DNA of 64,000 nt from Acidimicrobiaceae bacterium (GCA_905182565.1 CAJJCB010000017.1:62001-126000), one strand, 5' to 3'; shown: positions 33,218-42,220, counted from the stretch's first letter. Program-made: numbers and translations. Notes: generated by a model not told the origin, from the sequence alone.

Positions 33218-34314
33218 GCAACGAAGAAAGCAAACTTAGTCCGCCGCCTTGGATAATTAAGGCAATTATTACAGGGCTTTCGTTGGCAGTTCTATTTGGT
33301 GCGCTTGTTTGGGCTGTTTTGCGTATTCGGTCTTTTATTATTGTCTTATTAGTTTCGTTGTTTCTGTCATTTGCTATAGAACCCGCTGTGAATTGGCTAG
33401 CAAGAAGAGGTTGGAGTCGGGGACTGGCTACGTGCGCAGTGTTTTCAATTATCTTCATTTCAGTTGTCGGTTTCCTAGCGGCTATGGGTGCAGTGCTTGC
33501 CGACCAGATTGGTTTATTAGTTAACCAAGCACCAGACTATATCGAACAGATAGAAGTTTGGCTTAACAACCAGTTCGGCGTGACCATAGAAACTGATGAG
33601 TTAATTGCAGAGTTCTCAGATGGTGGCTCAGCAGCAACGCTCGCCTCTAACTTTGCTGGCGATTTAGTGTCTATTGGAACTGCTGTGGTTTCAGCATTTT
33701 TTCAGTTACTCACACTCTTGCTATTTACGTTTTATTTAGTAGTCGATGGTCCCAAATTACGTCGCCTGATCTGTTCTGCATTGAATCCCAATCGACAGAT
33801 AATCGTGCTACGCGGCTGGGAGATCGCTATTGATAAGACTGGTGCTTATATTTATTCACGTGCTTTGCTAGGTATCGGCTCCTTTATTTTCCATTGGGTT
33901 GCTTTTGCTGCGTTAGGAGTCCCATTCCCCGTTCCTTTGGCTTTGTGGGTGGGTTTGATGTCTCAATTCGTTCCGGTAGTAGGTACTTACCTAGCTGCGA
34001 TTCTGCCGGTTCTAATAGCGCTTTTGAATGAGCCGATTACGGCTCTATGGGTGTTATTGGCGATTCTTCTGTATCAACAGGTTGAAAATTATTTATTTGC
34101 GCCGCGAATTACTGCTCAAACTATGAATATTCATCCGGCGATTGCTTTTGGTACGGTGATTATAGGAGGGTCGCTACTCGGAGTCGTTGGTGCACTATTA
34201 GCTGTTCCTGCAGCTGCGACATTCCAGGCGTTTGGATCTACGTATGTTAAGAGGCATGAATTGATCGAGTCGGATCTTCTCAATGAGGAAACTACGGAAG
34301 GCGACGAAACTTAG
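33214..34314 (+). CDS. AI-2E family transporter
   Basis: A 366-residue membrane protein with about seven to eight hydrophobic helices and the domain architecture of the AI-2E/PerM family: an N-terminal helix pair, a soluble segment around 90-145 (DYIEQIEVWLNNQFG), then PFPVPLALWVGLMSQFVPVVGTYL and a C-terminal VENYLFAPRITAQTMNIHP that is diagnostic. Members export quorum signals or ions; the substrate here is unknown. The start overlaps the phosphatase stop (ATGA), implying coupling. Confidence 0.88.
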   Translation: MSNEESKLSPPPWIIKAIITGLSLAVLFGALVWAVLRIRSFIIVLLVSLFLSFAIEPAVNWLARRGWSRGLATCAVFSIIFISVVGFLAAMGAVLADQIGLLVNQAPDYIEQIEVWLNNQFGVTIETDELIAEFSDGGSAATLASNFAGDLVSIGTAVVSAFFQLLTLLLFTFYLVVDGPKLRRLICSALNPNRQIIVLRGWEIAIDKTGAYIYSRALLGIGSFIFHWVAFAALGVPFPVPLALWVGLMSQFVPVVGTYLAAILPVLIALLNEPITALWVLLAILLYQQVENYLFAPRITAQTMNIHPAIAFGTVIIGGSLLGVVGALLAVPAAATFQAFGSTYVKRHELIESDLLNEETTEGDET

Positions 34315-34328
34315 TCGTTGCTATTGCT

Positions 34329-35756
34329 TTAACGAAAGTCTTCGCGCAGGGCAAGAGTAGCGGCGTGCCAGCCGCACATACCGTGCACGCCAGCGCCTGG
34401 CGGAGTAGAAGATGAGCAGATGTAGTGACCTTTAGGACCAAGTTTGTAAGGGTCGGGTGAGAGGAATGGCCGTCTGATTAGTTGCACTCCGGCCACAGAG
34501 CCACCAGTTATGTCTCCACCGTATAGGTTGGCGTTCTGATTGTAGAAGTCCGATGGCGTGTGAACATTTCGGGCTAATACTAATTTTTTGAATCCCGGAG
34601 CGAATCGCTCTAATTGGGCCTCGATGAGTGGCGTTGCATCCTCATCCCATCCAGTCGGAACGTGTCCGTATACCCAAGCGATGTGATTCCCAGGTGGACT
34701 GCGTGAATCGTCGATAATAGTGGGCTGAGATACAATCACAAATGGTTGGTTAGGCATTTGTCCAGCGCAAACGGCAGTATCGGCATGCAGAATCTCTTCA
34801 ATAGTTCCGCCGAGATGGACAGTGCCTGCTCTGCGACTGGGTTCGTGAGTAAATGGAAGGGGTGCTGATAGTGCGTAGTCTATTTTCCATGCGCCAGGCC
34901 CAGGCTTGATATTTTTTAGGCGCTTTAATCGCCTCGCAGAAACACCGTGAATTGGCTCTAATAGCTTTCCTGCAGCGTGTGATGTCACATCAAGGATTCT
35001 TACTTTGCTTGAAGGTAAATCAGCTAGCTTTTCGATACGGTGATTAGTTATAATTTTTCCGCCGTGATCCTCTAGGGCAAGTTGCAAGGCATTGATAACA
35101 CTTTGGCTTCCACCTTTTGCGATAGGCCATCCCGTGGTGTGAGCAAGGGTCAAAAATATATTTCCAAAGGCCGATGTGAAAAATCGGTTGACTGGGAGGT
35201 ATGCGTGAGCGGCGCAGCCAGCGAATAGAGCTCGAGCCTCAGCAGTCTTAAATAGCTTCGTCGTGAGCGTAGTAGCTGGAAGAACACCTAGAAGGCCGGA
35301 GCGGATCGTTGGAAAAAGATCAGCCGGCATTCGTAATAATGGGCCTAAAGAATGATTCTTGAATTTTGGCCAATCCGTAGTCAAAGAAGTTAGCAACTTG
35401 CGATAAGCAACTGAATCTGGTCCGAGTCCAGCTGCTGTTAAGCCCATATCCCTATAGAGTGTTGCCCCTTTTCCATGGTCGAGTGGGTGTGTGGCGACAA
35501 CCTGGTGATGTAACCATTCCAGGCCGTAACTCTCCAGCTGGAATTCATGAAATGCGGGACTTGCTACTGCGAATGGGTGAACAGCTGCCCCAAGGTCATG
35601 TTTGTATGAAGGTAACGTAGTTTCTACGGTCCGTGCTGCGCCTCCTATTGTCGCTTCGGCTTCGAAAACAGTTACTGATTTCCCTGCACGTGCAAGAGTT
35701 AACGCAGCTGCTAATCCGTTAGGCCCAGAACCGACTACGACAGCATCTAGCTCCAT
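34329..35756 (-). CDS. NAD(P)/FAD-dependent oxidoreductase, phytoene-dehydrogenase-like
   Basis: A 475-residue flavoprotein. Seen: dinucleotide motif VVGSGPNGLAAALTLARAGKSVTVFEAEATIGGAART at the N-terminus, RIEKLADLPSSKVRILDVTS in the middle (second FAD contact region), and the C-terminal GGDITGGSVAGVQLIRRP and STPPGAGVHGMCGWHAA, which is the CrtI/PDCD2-like flavin cap. The absence of crtB or other carotenoid genes argues against a phytoene desaturase; related actinobacterial proteins are uncharacterised. It overlaps the DUF4031 gene by 10 bp and is likely co-transcribed. Confidence 0.85.
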   Translation of the reverse strand: MELDAVVVGSGPNGLAAALTLARAGKSVTVFEAEATIGGAARTVETTLPSYKHDLGAAVHPFAVASPAFHEFQLESYGLEWLHHQVVATHPLDHGKGATLYRDMGLTAAGLGPDSVAYRKLLTSLTTDWPKFKNHSLGPLLRMPADLFPTIRSGLLGVLPATTLTTKLFKTAEARALFAGCAAHAYLPVNRFFTSAFGNIFLTLAHTTGWPIAKGGSQSVINALQLALEDHGGKIITNHRIEKLADLPSSKVRILDVTSHAAGKLLEPIHGVSARRLKRLKNIKPGPGAWKIDYALSAPLPFTHEPSRRAGTVHLGGTIEEILHADTAVCAGQMPNQPFVIVSQPTIIDDSRSPPGNHIAWVYGHVPTGWDEDATPLIEAQLERFAPGFKKLVLARNVHTPSDFYNQNANLYGGDITGGSVAGVQLIRRPFLSPDPYKLGPKGHYICSSSTPPGAGVHGMCGWHAATLALREDFR

Positions 35757-36322
35757 TCAATTCCCTCAACAATTTCTATAGTCGTATTAATGCCGCTAGA
35801 GCTTAAACGTGCCCAAGTGGTGTCATTATCAACGGTTTTTCTCTTGCATTCTCCGAGAGGTCCACTGATTATAAACGCCGCTTGATCGCTGCGCTGAACA
35901 ATAAGGACCTTTACTTTTATGTTGGTTAACTCCGGCGAAAATTCATTGAGTTGAATCACTAGCTGGCGAGAGAAACAGCGACTTGTGACTGAGCTAACTA
36001 TTAGGTCAGGTATCGAAGATCCTTCCACCTCTTGATCGCAGATAATGTTCCAATCCTCGAGGCGGTTTCTTCGTCTTAGTCCATTCGAGCGAATTGATTT
36101 GAGTAAATCACGACAACCTACAGCGGTGGCCCCGAGGTCGAGGGCATCATGGCGTTCTGATTCGTTGACGTCATAATGGTCACCCTGGAAACTAATACGA
36201 CGTTTGCCAAGCCGACTAGCGAAGTCATGTAGTTCGCGATATGAACTATCGGAAACCAGATGAGCCCATTTCTGTTCTCTCCAACTCCAGAGAGCACTGT
36301 CTACGAGGATCACCTTGTCCAC
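35747..36322 (-). CDS. DUF4031-domain protein
   Basis: A 191-residue protein. Residues 1-90 match DUF4031: VILVDSALWSWREQKWAHLVSDS, ELHDFASRLGKRRISFQGDHYDV and LKSIRSNGLRRRNR. The family is actinobacterial and of unknown function. Residues about 100-190 (SSVTSRCFSRQLVIQLNEF onward) look like a second, beta-rich domain that I do not recognise. The GTG start overlaps the end of the decayed mannosyltransferase gene, with which it was probably once co-transcribed. Confidence 0.75.
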   Translation of the reverse strand: MDKVILVDSALWSWREQKWAHLVSDSSYRELHDFASRLGKRRISFQGDHYDVNESERHDALDLGATAVGCRDLLKSIRSNGLRRRNRLEDWNIICDQEVEGSSIPDLIVSSVTSRCFSRQLVIQLNEFSPELTNIKVKVLIVQRSDQAAFIISGPLGECKRKTVDNDTTWARLSSSGINTTIEIVEGIEWS

Positions 36323-37400
36323 CTATCTGGCCAGCAGCATTATCTATAAGGTCATCGTAGCCGTGAACTAAGGAGCTCCAATTAAAAGATTCAACATGTT
36401 GGATCAGCATATTCCTATGTTCGTGGAGTCCAGACAGCGTCATTACTGGCAATGGAGCCAGCGATTCGTAAATATCACCGTAGTAGAGAAAGAAACCAGT
36501 TAGATGATCTGGTACAAGTTCGGGACAACTTGGTCGGTTTGGTAAGAGGGGAGGGACTCCGGGAGAAATCGCATCCACTACAGAAACACCAAAAAATTTG
36601 TGTCTAGAGGTAGACACAAGAGTATCTGCTGTCTGCGAATAGTTGATTGACGAATTTTTGGACTACTCGCCGCTCGTTGCAAGCCTGGGGCCGCTGTTTT
36701 TTTTAGCTTAAAAAGTTGTGCAGAGCCACTTCGTTCGACAGGACCGATCGCTATGACCGCGAAGTCGTAGTTGTTTAGGGGCAACTGCATTATGACGTTC
36801 ACGAACTTTTCGGGTTCTTTATCGGCTGCCCACCGATGGTTCCAAAGTATGCGATGTGGCCCAATTGCATAGTTGAGTCGAGCTTCAATAAGGTCTAGAC
36901 CGATCGGTAACGTATCAATATTGAAACCTCTCACCGCTTCAGTCGCGTTTCCAAGAAACAGTCCGTCAGCGAACTCAGGTAGAGCCTTGTCTAGAAGTTC
37001 ACGATGGTAGTTGTTAGCTACTAATCTGAGCGTGGAGGCCTCTATAGCATCGAAGTCGGTAGCTAGTAGCTCGTCTGCCGGCGGCCTTTAAAGTCCAGGA
37101 GTTTAAAAGAACTGGCCCTAATTGATATTCAAAATAAATAATTTCTTTCTAAGTAATGTGCCACTGCAGCCAATCACTCCAGCTAGGTCTATCGGGTGCC
37201 AGCAAGGATAACGTCTCGTGCCGAATAGCTTTTTGAAGCTGGTTGGAAAAAAAATGGTCGCGGATCGAAGCGATTTGCGCCAGCCTCCTTTAGGTCCTCC
37301 GAGAACAGAGATACTTTGCCCTGCTAGCTTGCTGCCACCCGATGCACCATTGAGCATGTGAACCTTCAAACCAAGGTTCTCTTAAAACTACATCTGCCAC
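36246..37400 (-). pseudogene. decayed tRNA-queuosine alpha-mannosyltransferase (QTMAN, DUF3524) gene
   Basis: The family sequence is recognisable in pieces that change frame. GTG at 37400 opens VVLREPWFEGSHAQW (family N-terminus), which hits a stop within 40 codons. LVANNYHRELLDKALPEF and RGFNIDTLPIGLDL follow near 36890-37010, then PHRILWNHRWAADKEPEKF, a hallmark of the family. Downstream, in another frame, come DTLVSTSRHKFFGVSVVDA and LLPNRPSCPELVP (36480-36620). At least two frameshifts plus stops and an apparent deletion in the 37000-37300 region make a working enzyme implausible. The enzyme adds mannose to queuosine in tRNA-Asp. Confidence 0.75.
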
Positions 37401-37426
37401 ATTGAAGAATAATTAAGTCTTAATCC

Positions 37427-38551
37427 ATGAATGGTTGTACCAATAGAAACTATACTTCGCTAGTGACTTTGGCGATATTTTTGGCTCGCGTAGCTCTATT
37501 GAGTGTCTGTTTTTTAGTTGTTTTAGGGACCCCGAGTACAGCTTCGAATCCCGGAACAGTAGAAAGCACGGGTGAACTTCTGCACTACGGCGATTTACGC
37601 TCAGCGAGCCCACCAAATCAAATGTTTATTGAGTCTGCTCCGAACGGTGGCGGTTATTGGATAGCAACACAAGAGGGTGTCATATCTGTTTTTGGAGATG
37701 CTGGTTCTTACGGTGATCTAGCAGAGATAAATCTTAATAAGCCGATTGTTGGGATGGGAAGCACGCCTAGTGGGCTCGGGTATTGGCTTGTTGCGTCGGA
37801 TGGTGGGATTTTCACTTTTGGTGATGCACAGTTTTTTGGGTCTGCACCCGGACAGAATTCGAATAGTGATTTCATCGAGATTCTTACGTCTCGTCTGACA
37901 AGTGGCTATGCACTGGTTTCGGCTACGGGCGAGGTCCTTAACTTTGGAGACATGGAACTTGAAGGGAGGAATAGTTGCTCGCTGACCCCAGTTGGATCGG
38001 CTTCCTCATCTGCAGGAGGTGTTCTTTTCTTAAGAGTTAATACTCAACCTGAAACGGGATCAATTACCGCTGAGTCCGGCCCTTTAGATAGCGAATTTCT
38101 TGACAATTTGTTAGACCATGCTCAGCAGTGTGAAACCGATTCTAGTGATCTAGTAGGATTTCTGAGCCCTGTAGCAGATGCCAAAATTACGTCATCATTT
38201 GGGCTACGTAATCATCCGATCTGGAAACAACCGCTATTTCATGGTGGTACAGACTATGTATCTGCTTCCGAAATATACGATGGCACTATAAATGCAGCCA
38301 AAACCGGAACAGTGGTTGGCGTGTTTGATTTGGTTGCCTACGGAAGAACAGTTGTTTTGGGCCATGGAAGTAAACTCGCTACTGTCTATGCCCACTTAAA
38401 AAACTCACAAGTCATTGTTGGGGAAGCTGTTGAGATCGGTCAAGTAATAGGACGAATGGGATCGACCGGCGCTTCGACCGGACCTCATTTACATTTTGAA
38501 ATTCGGGTTTCAGGGTTGGTTCGTAATCCAGCACCTTTATTGGATGAGTGA
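37427..38551 (+). CDS. secreted M23-family peptidase with N-terminal propeller-like repeats
   Basis: A 374-residue exported protein. A signal helix (SLVTLAIFLARVALLSVCFLVV region) is followed by repeats GGGYWIATQEGVISVFGDA and GLGYWLVASDGGIFTFGDA, a beta-propeller-like unit frequent in Acidimicrobiia surface proteins. The C-terminal LytM domain has the zinc motifs HGGTDY and HLHFEIR, with GHGSKLATVYAHL between. It should cut peptidoglycan cross-links at the cell surface, the repeats giving binding. Only two to three repeats are present, too few for a full propeller alone. Confidence 0.88.
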   Translation: MNGCTNRNYTSLVTLAIFLARVALLSVCFLVVLGTPSTASNPGTVESTGELLHYGDLRSASPPNQMFIESAPNGGGYWIATQEGVISVFGDAGSYGDLAEINLNKPIVGMGSTPSGLGYWLVASDGGIFTFGDAQFFGSAPGQNSNSDFIEILTSRLTSGYALVSATGEVLNFGDMELEGRNSCSLTPVGSASSSAGGVLFLRVNTQPETGSITAESGPLDSEFLDNLLDHAQQCETDSSDLVGFLSPVADAKITSSFGLRNHPIWKQPLFHGGTDYVSASEIYDGTINAAKTGTVVGVFDLVAYGRTVVLGHGSKLATVYAHLKNSQVIVGEAVEIGQVIGRMGSTGASTGPHLHFEIRVSGLVRNPAPLLDE

Positions 38552-38754
38552 TATATCGATTAGGTGGGTGATGGAGTTCTGCTGTCGGTGTGTCTGGAAC
38601 GTTGTTTAGTCAGCGAATGGATACTAGAACCTGGGACTATCAAATAATTTTGAGAACAAAGCCCAAACGGATTTAGTTGAAAGTGTTTGATTCCATTGGT
38701 AACCATACGGATTATGCGCTCGGTGGGCCAAGAAAAATTAAGGCTTGAAAATGA

Positions 38755-38783
38755 TTTGGGCTGGGTTTCTAGACCAACCCAAA
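38755..38783 (-). terminator. intrinsic terminator of small gene copy at 38800
   Basis: On the minus strand TTTGGGTTGG pairs with CCAGCCCAAA (one G-T wobble) around a 9-base loop, then TCATTTTC follows. It begins 16 bp after the stop of the 95-residue gene and is homologous to the terminator at 40666. Confidence 0.75.
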
Positions 38784-38799
38784 CCATTACCTTCGACAC

Positions 38800-39087
38800 C
38801 TAGTTGGCAGTCGGGACCTGCATACGAGCTCTCATGTCAACTACTGGCTGAATGATTGCGCTACCGGCTGGAATAATCGGTCGCATACCTTCCAACAAGT
38901 CTTCGTAGCTATCGGTTTCGACAATGAGAAAAAAGTCGTGGGCCGGCGGGTCAGTCCAAGCTCCAACAACTGTTATACCAGCAGTCTCTAGCGCTGGAAG
39001 AAGGGACCCAAATGTTGCTTGTCTTCGCTCTTCATCTCCTCCCGGGCACGTTGTTGGATCATGATGATGTTTGATGTGTAAAAGCAC
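38800..39087 (-). CDS. small repeated-family protein, copy A
   Basis: A 95-residue soluble protein that I cannot name. Layout: LLHIKHHHDPTTCP, TFGSLLPALETAGITVVGAW, DPPAHDFFLIVETDSYEDLLEGMRPI and GSAIIQPVVDM, the rhythm of a dimeric alpha/beta-barrel (ferredoxin-like) protein; a His-rich N-terminus with one Cys may bind metal. The second copy (40711) differs at about 20 of 95 positions. Start GTG at 39087 is chosen because it aligns with the ATG of copy B and has AAGGTGG upstream; the frame continues to 39198 without a better start. Confidence 0.75.
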   Translation of the reverse strand: MLLHIKHHHDPTTCPGGDEERRQATFGSLLPALETAGITVVGAWTDPPAHDFFLIVETDSYEDLLEGMRPIIPAGSAIIQPVVDMRARMQVPTAN

Positions 39088-39396
39088 AGGGTCCACCTTT
39101 GTGAGTTGATGGTCAGACTTTAGTCTGTGGGGAAGTCGTGGTGCTGGTTTGAGTGGTGTCTTCCCCATCTCAAAGTGGCACTGTCTTGCTACACCCATGA
39201 CGAGATCAAACTGACAGCAGCAGATGACGAAATGACACCAACGCAGTCTTTGGGGTTTTGATTAAATACGCAGTGAGAAACACAAGTTGTCACGTCTCCG
39301 AAACCGAAAACGGTGAAGCGAAAGGCCAGTATCTAGGTGTAGCGTTGCCTATCTAGACCCTGCTGTATGGTAAGAGCCAGGCACGAGGAGGAGAAC

Positions 39397-40296
39397 ATGA
39401 GCGACGGTCCCGCAATTACCACCTTTGATCGGGATGTGTCGGCAGCAGCAGTCGTGGCAGAGCTTGAGTCGAATGGCTGCGCTATTGTCGCAGAGCTCGC
39501 TGACGATGTCTGCATGCAGCGTCTCTACGCGGAACTCCAGCCCTATCTAGACGAAGCGCCATTTGGTCAGACCGAGTTCGCAGGGCGGACCTCGAGGCGA
39601 CGTAACGGGCTGCTTGCTAAGTCCGATGCATGCCGCGATCTAGCGATTGATCCACTAGTGCTTGCTGTCTGCGATGGGGTGCTTGGTTCATACTGTGTGA
39701 ACTACCGCCTGCATGTCACCTTACTTGTCGAGCTGATGCCGGGCGAGGTGCGTCAGGAGATGCACCGTGATGGCGGGATCTACCCCGTGCGGCACCCGGC
39801 GCCGCCGATGACACTTGCTGCATTCTGGGCCTACACCGATTTCACAGAAAGAAACGGGGCAACCCTCGTCGCCCCCGGCTCACACCGCTGGCTACATGAA
39901 CGCGAACCGGAGGCGCACGAGCTCGTGCAGGCGGTGATGTCGAAAGGGTCGATCCTCCTTTATACGAGCAGCGTCTGGCATGGCAGCGAAGCAAACCGCT
40001 CTGGTGATGTGCGCACCGGTATGGGACTCCATTACAACCTCGGTTGGCTCCGCCAGGAGGAGAACCAGGTACTCTCTTCTCCGCCAGACGTCGCACGACA
40101 CTTTCCCGAGCGGCTGCAACGCCTAATTGGTTATGATCTTGGTGGGCCGTACCTTGGCTTCGTGGAGCAGGGCAACCCGATCCAATTGCTTAGCGATGGC
40201 GATGGTGGCGACTTCGCTCGCACCGAACCGGAGCTTGACGCGCGCAGAGACACGATCGAGCCGATTCTGTTCGGCAACGTAAACGGTCCCCAGTAG
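39397..40296 (+). CDS. phytanoyl-CoA dioxygenase (PhyH) family protein
   Basis: A 299-residue Fe(II)/2-oxoglutarate dioxygenase expected to hydroxylate an acyl-CoA or small molecule. Seen: iron ligands His123 and Asp125 (MHRDGG) and His195 (HGSEANRSGDVRTG) with Arg206 as the likely 2-oxoglutarate contact. GAGGAGGAG precedes the ATG at 39397; the longer frame from 39367 lacks a ribosome site. GC is far above neighbouring genes (37 of 60 bases in one sampled line against 23 of 60 in a core gene), and it lies between direct repeats, so recent acquisition is likely. Confidence 0.88.
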   Translation: MSDGPAITTFDRDVSAAAVVAELESNGCAIVAELADDVCMQRLYAELQPYLDEAPFGQTEFAGRTSRRRNGLLAKSDACRDLAIDPLVLAVCDGVLGSYCVNYRLHVTLLVELMPGEVRQEMHRDGGIYPVRHPAPPMTLAAFWAYTDFTERNGATLVAPGSHRWLHEREPEAHELVQAVMSKGSILLYTSSVWHGSEANRSGDVRTGMGLHYNLGWLRQEENQVLSSPPDVARHFPERLQRLIGYDLGGPYLGFVEQGNPIQLLSDGDGGDFARTEPELDARRDTIEPILFGNVNGPQ

Positions 40297-40665
40297 CAAA
40301 CTTCAGCGCCAGTCACGGTTCCTTTCATGGTTTGCCCCGCCAAAGCCCGAACTCGTTATCTCGTTGGTCCGTTCTTTATAGTCCTGACATAGGAATTTAC
40401 TTTGGTTTCCTAGATCCATAATCACCCGCTCCGGTAGTGGACTAGCAGGCATGCTTGGATTGTGATTCCTTTCGCTCGTAGAGCTTAAATATCTTAAATA
40501 TTTGAGAAGGGCTATCCCGAATAATTAGCGTCAGGCTTTTCGTCGGTTGCCATTTGTTCTGATTAAGGCAGTTGTTGTCAACCGCTTTAAAGGTATGCGC
40601 ACAACTATGTCCTGAAAGATTAATGCGCTATCGCAGTGCTAAAAGATCTTGTTGATTAAAAATGA
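40297..40665. other. intergenic region after phyH, no gene seen
   Basis: AT-richer than the dioxygenase gene. It contains a local palindromic run (AAATATCTTAAATATTT near 40485-40505), but no coding pattern, tRNA or terminator with a T-run that I can support. Confidence 0.45.
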
Positions 40666-40694
40666 TTTGGGCTGATTATTTAGATCAACCCAAA
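40666..40694 (-). terminator. intrinsic terminator of small gene copy at 40711
   Basis: On the minus strand TTTGGGTTGAT pairs with ATCAGCCCAAA (11 bp, one T-G wobble) around CTAAATA, followed by TCATTTTTAAT. It starts 16 bp after the stop codon. Confidence 0.85.
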
Positions 40695-40710
40695 CCATTA
40701 GCTTTGACAC

Positions 40711-40998
40711 CTAGTTGGCAGTCGAGCGCTCCATCTGAGCTTTCATGTCAACCACTGGCTGAATAGTTGCGCTACCGACGGGAATAATCGGCGCCATACC
40801 TTCTAGCAAATCTTCGTAGCTATCTGTTTCGACAACAAGGAAAAAGTCATGACTCGGTGGATCAACCCAAGCTCCGACAACTGTGACACCAGCGGTCTGC
40901 AGTGCCGGAAGAAGTGACCCAAAAGATGCTCCTACCCGCTCCTTGTCTCCTGCCGGGCATGTCTTTTCGTCATGATGATGTCTGATGTGTAAAAGCAT
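40711..40998 (-). CDS. small repeated-family protein, copy B
   Basis: A 95-residue paralogue of the gene at 38800, with LLHIRHHHDEKTCP, SFGSLLPALQTAGVTVVGAW, DPPSHDFFLVVETDSYEDLLEGMAPI and GSATIQPVVDM. Changes are spread evenly and mostly conservative, and both frames are intact, so both copies appear to be kept by selection. ATG at 40998 has AAGGTGG ahead; a GTG 9 bp upstream is also in frame. It is a single-gene transcript by its own terminator. Function unknown. Confidence 0.75.
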   Translation of the reverse strand: MLLHIRHHHDEKTCPAGDKERVGASFGSLLPALQTAGVTVVGAWVDPPSHDFFLVVETDSYEDLLEGMAPIIPVGSATIQPVVDMKAQMERSTAN

Positions 40999-41417
40999 AG
41001 TGTCCACCTTTGTGAGTTAATAGCCAGACTCTACTGTGTGAAGGTTCCGGAAACCTGACTAAATTCTTGCGTCATAGGTACAGAAAAGCGTAACCATCAT
41101 TATAGAATTAGCCGCTCGTGTGTCGAAAAAGTTCACACGAGAGCCAAGCAGATGCATTGCTGTCACACGAGCGAGACTCAAAAATAAAGTTCTATTTGCC
41201 GAGAGAAATCGTTAGACAAAGATGTTGCATGCAGTGCTTTAAGGTAGGTTCCCAAAGTTCGGCTTACTGTTTGGGCTTTAACCATCTGGCCCGTTGTGAG
41301 CGCTCAACTGAGAGAAGCATCAGGTTTACAATAAATGTGGTTTCACGAAATGTTGCCGCTTAGACACTTTTCATTTATGTAATAAGAGAGCTCGCAGATT
41401 ACAACTATTGCGGCTCG
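40999..41417. other. 419-bp intergenic region with a three-arm inverted repeat
   Basis: CTCGTGTG at 41115-41122 can pair with CACACGAG at 41134-41141 or at 41164-41171, giving two mutually exclusive 8-bp hairpins. AGGTT-CCGGA-AACCT lies near 41042-41056. An open frame at 41118-41363 has no protein-like pattern or ribosome site and was not called. A regulatory RNA or leader is possible. Confidence 0.4.
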
Positions 41418-42095
41418 CTAAAAAGCTTCGAGGTGGTCAAGGACCGCGTCAATAAAGCCAAAGTTCTTAGGGGTTGCAAAGTGATCGCAACCGCGTAGTT
41501 CCGTTAAGACTGCATTACTTAGAGCGTCCAGCAGAGGATCAGCCGGTCCGGCGAAATCTTCGGTCCCAAGAACCACTCGAACTGGATGTGTGATCAATTG
41601 AAACTCTGATTCACCAAGCGGGTAGTGCTTGCGCCGCATGAAGGCTGCCAAGGCTTGCCCGTCTTGGTCGGCTTCAGTGGCATAGCGAGCAAAGGTCTGA
41701 GCATGCACATCACCGGGATCAGCTTCACCCTGTACGCCTTTCGCAATACGCTCGGCCTGAGCTTCATCTCTCTCAAACAAATTCCTGCCAACGCCAGCAA
41801 CGACTAGTTTCCCAAACTTATGAGGAGCGATGGCGGCCATACAAAGTAGAGTTCGTGCTCCCATCGAAAATCCGACTCCATCGATCGTACCTTCAGGTAG
41901 CTCATCGACCAGTTGTTGTTCCATCCCGGCGTAGGCTTTAGGGTCGTGATGCTTTATCGCAGTTCCATGTCCAGGAAGGTCAATGGCGATGACTTCTCGC
42001 CCTGCTTCTTGCAGCAAGTCGATTAGGCCGGTGGGTTTCCATGTAGATGAAACCGAACCTGTGAAACCGTGAAGGAGTAATACTGGATTTGCCAT
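41418..42095 (-). CDS. alpha/beta hydrolase (MenH-like)
   Basis: A 225-residue alpha/beta hydrolase: LLHGFTGSVSSTW (oxyanion loop), DLPGHG, the nucleophile serine in GVGFSMGARTLL, an acid in VLGTEDFAGPADP and His in GCDHFATPKN. The FSMG-A-R pattern and small size resemble MenH, but no other menaquinone genes are near, so a general esterase/lactonase is as likely. It is divergent from the AtuA-like gene across a region with a strong palindrome. Confidence 0.85.
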   Translation of the reverse strand: MANPVLLLHGFTGSVSSTWKPTGLIDLLQEAGREVIAIDLPGHGTAIKHHDPKAYAGMEQQLVDELPEGTIDGVGFSMGARTLLCMAAIAPHKFGKLVVAGVGRNLFERDEAQAERIAKGVQGEADPGDVHAQTFARYATEADQDGQALAAFMRRKHYPLGESEFQLITHPVRVVLGTEDFAGPADPLLDALSNAVLTELRGCDHFATPKNFGFIDAVLDHLEAF

Positions 42096-42220
42096 ACGAG
42101 TAGTCTGACAGAGCGGACCTCACCTTGCACAGGGTAAACAAGATCATGTAGCCGGCGAGTTGCTATATCTCGTTGAGTCCAACCGATGTCTGATCCGTTG
42201 GTTGCAATCAACAACCAAAA

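Larger units (their letters stand above)
38748..41020. repeat. directly repeated gene-plus-terminator units flanking a GC-rich gene
   Basis: About 38748-39115 and 40659-41025 are homologous direct repeats. Each contains a terminator, the 95-codon gene on the minus strand and its leader (CCACCTTTGTGAGTT). Similarity ends about 30 bp upstream of each start codon. The 1.6 kb between them carries the phytanoyl-CoA dioxygenase gene. Confidence 0.6.

Noticed and set aside
37000-37415. Separate small minus-strand gene (83 codons at 37118-37369)
   Set aside because: It is an out-of-frame reading of the decayed mannosyltransferase gene.
40470-40510. AT-rich palindromic run as a terminator
   Set aside because: Stem is weak and no T-run follows in the gene direction.
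41118-41363. 81-residue open frame
   Set aside because: No ribosome site, irregular composition, and it covers an inverted-repeat region.
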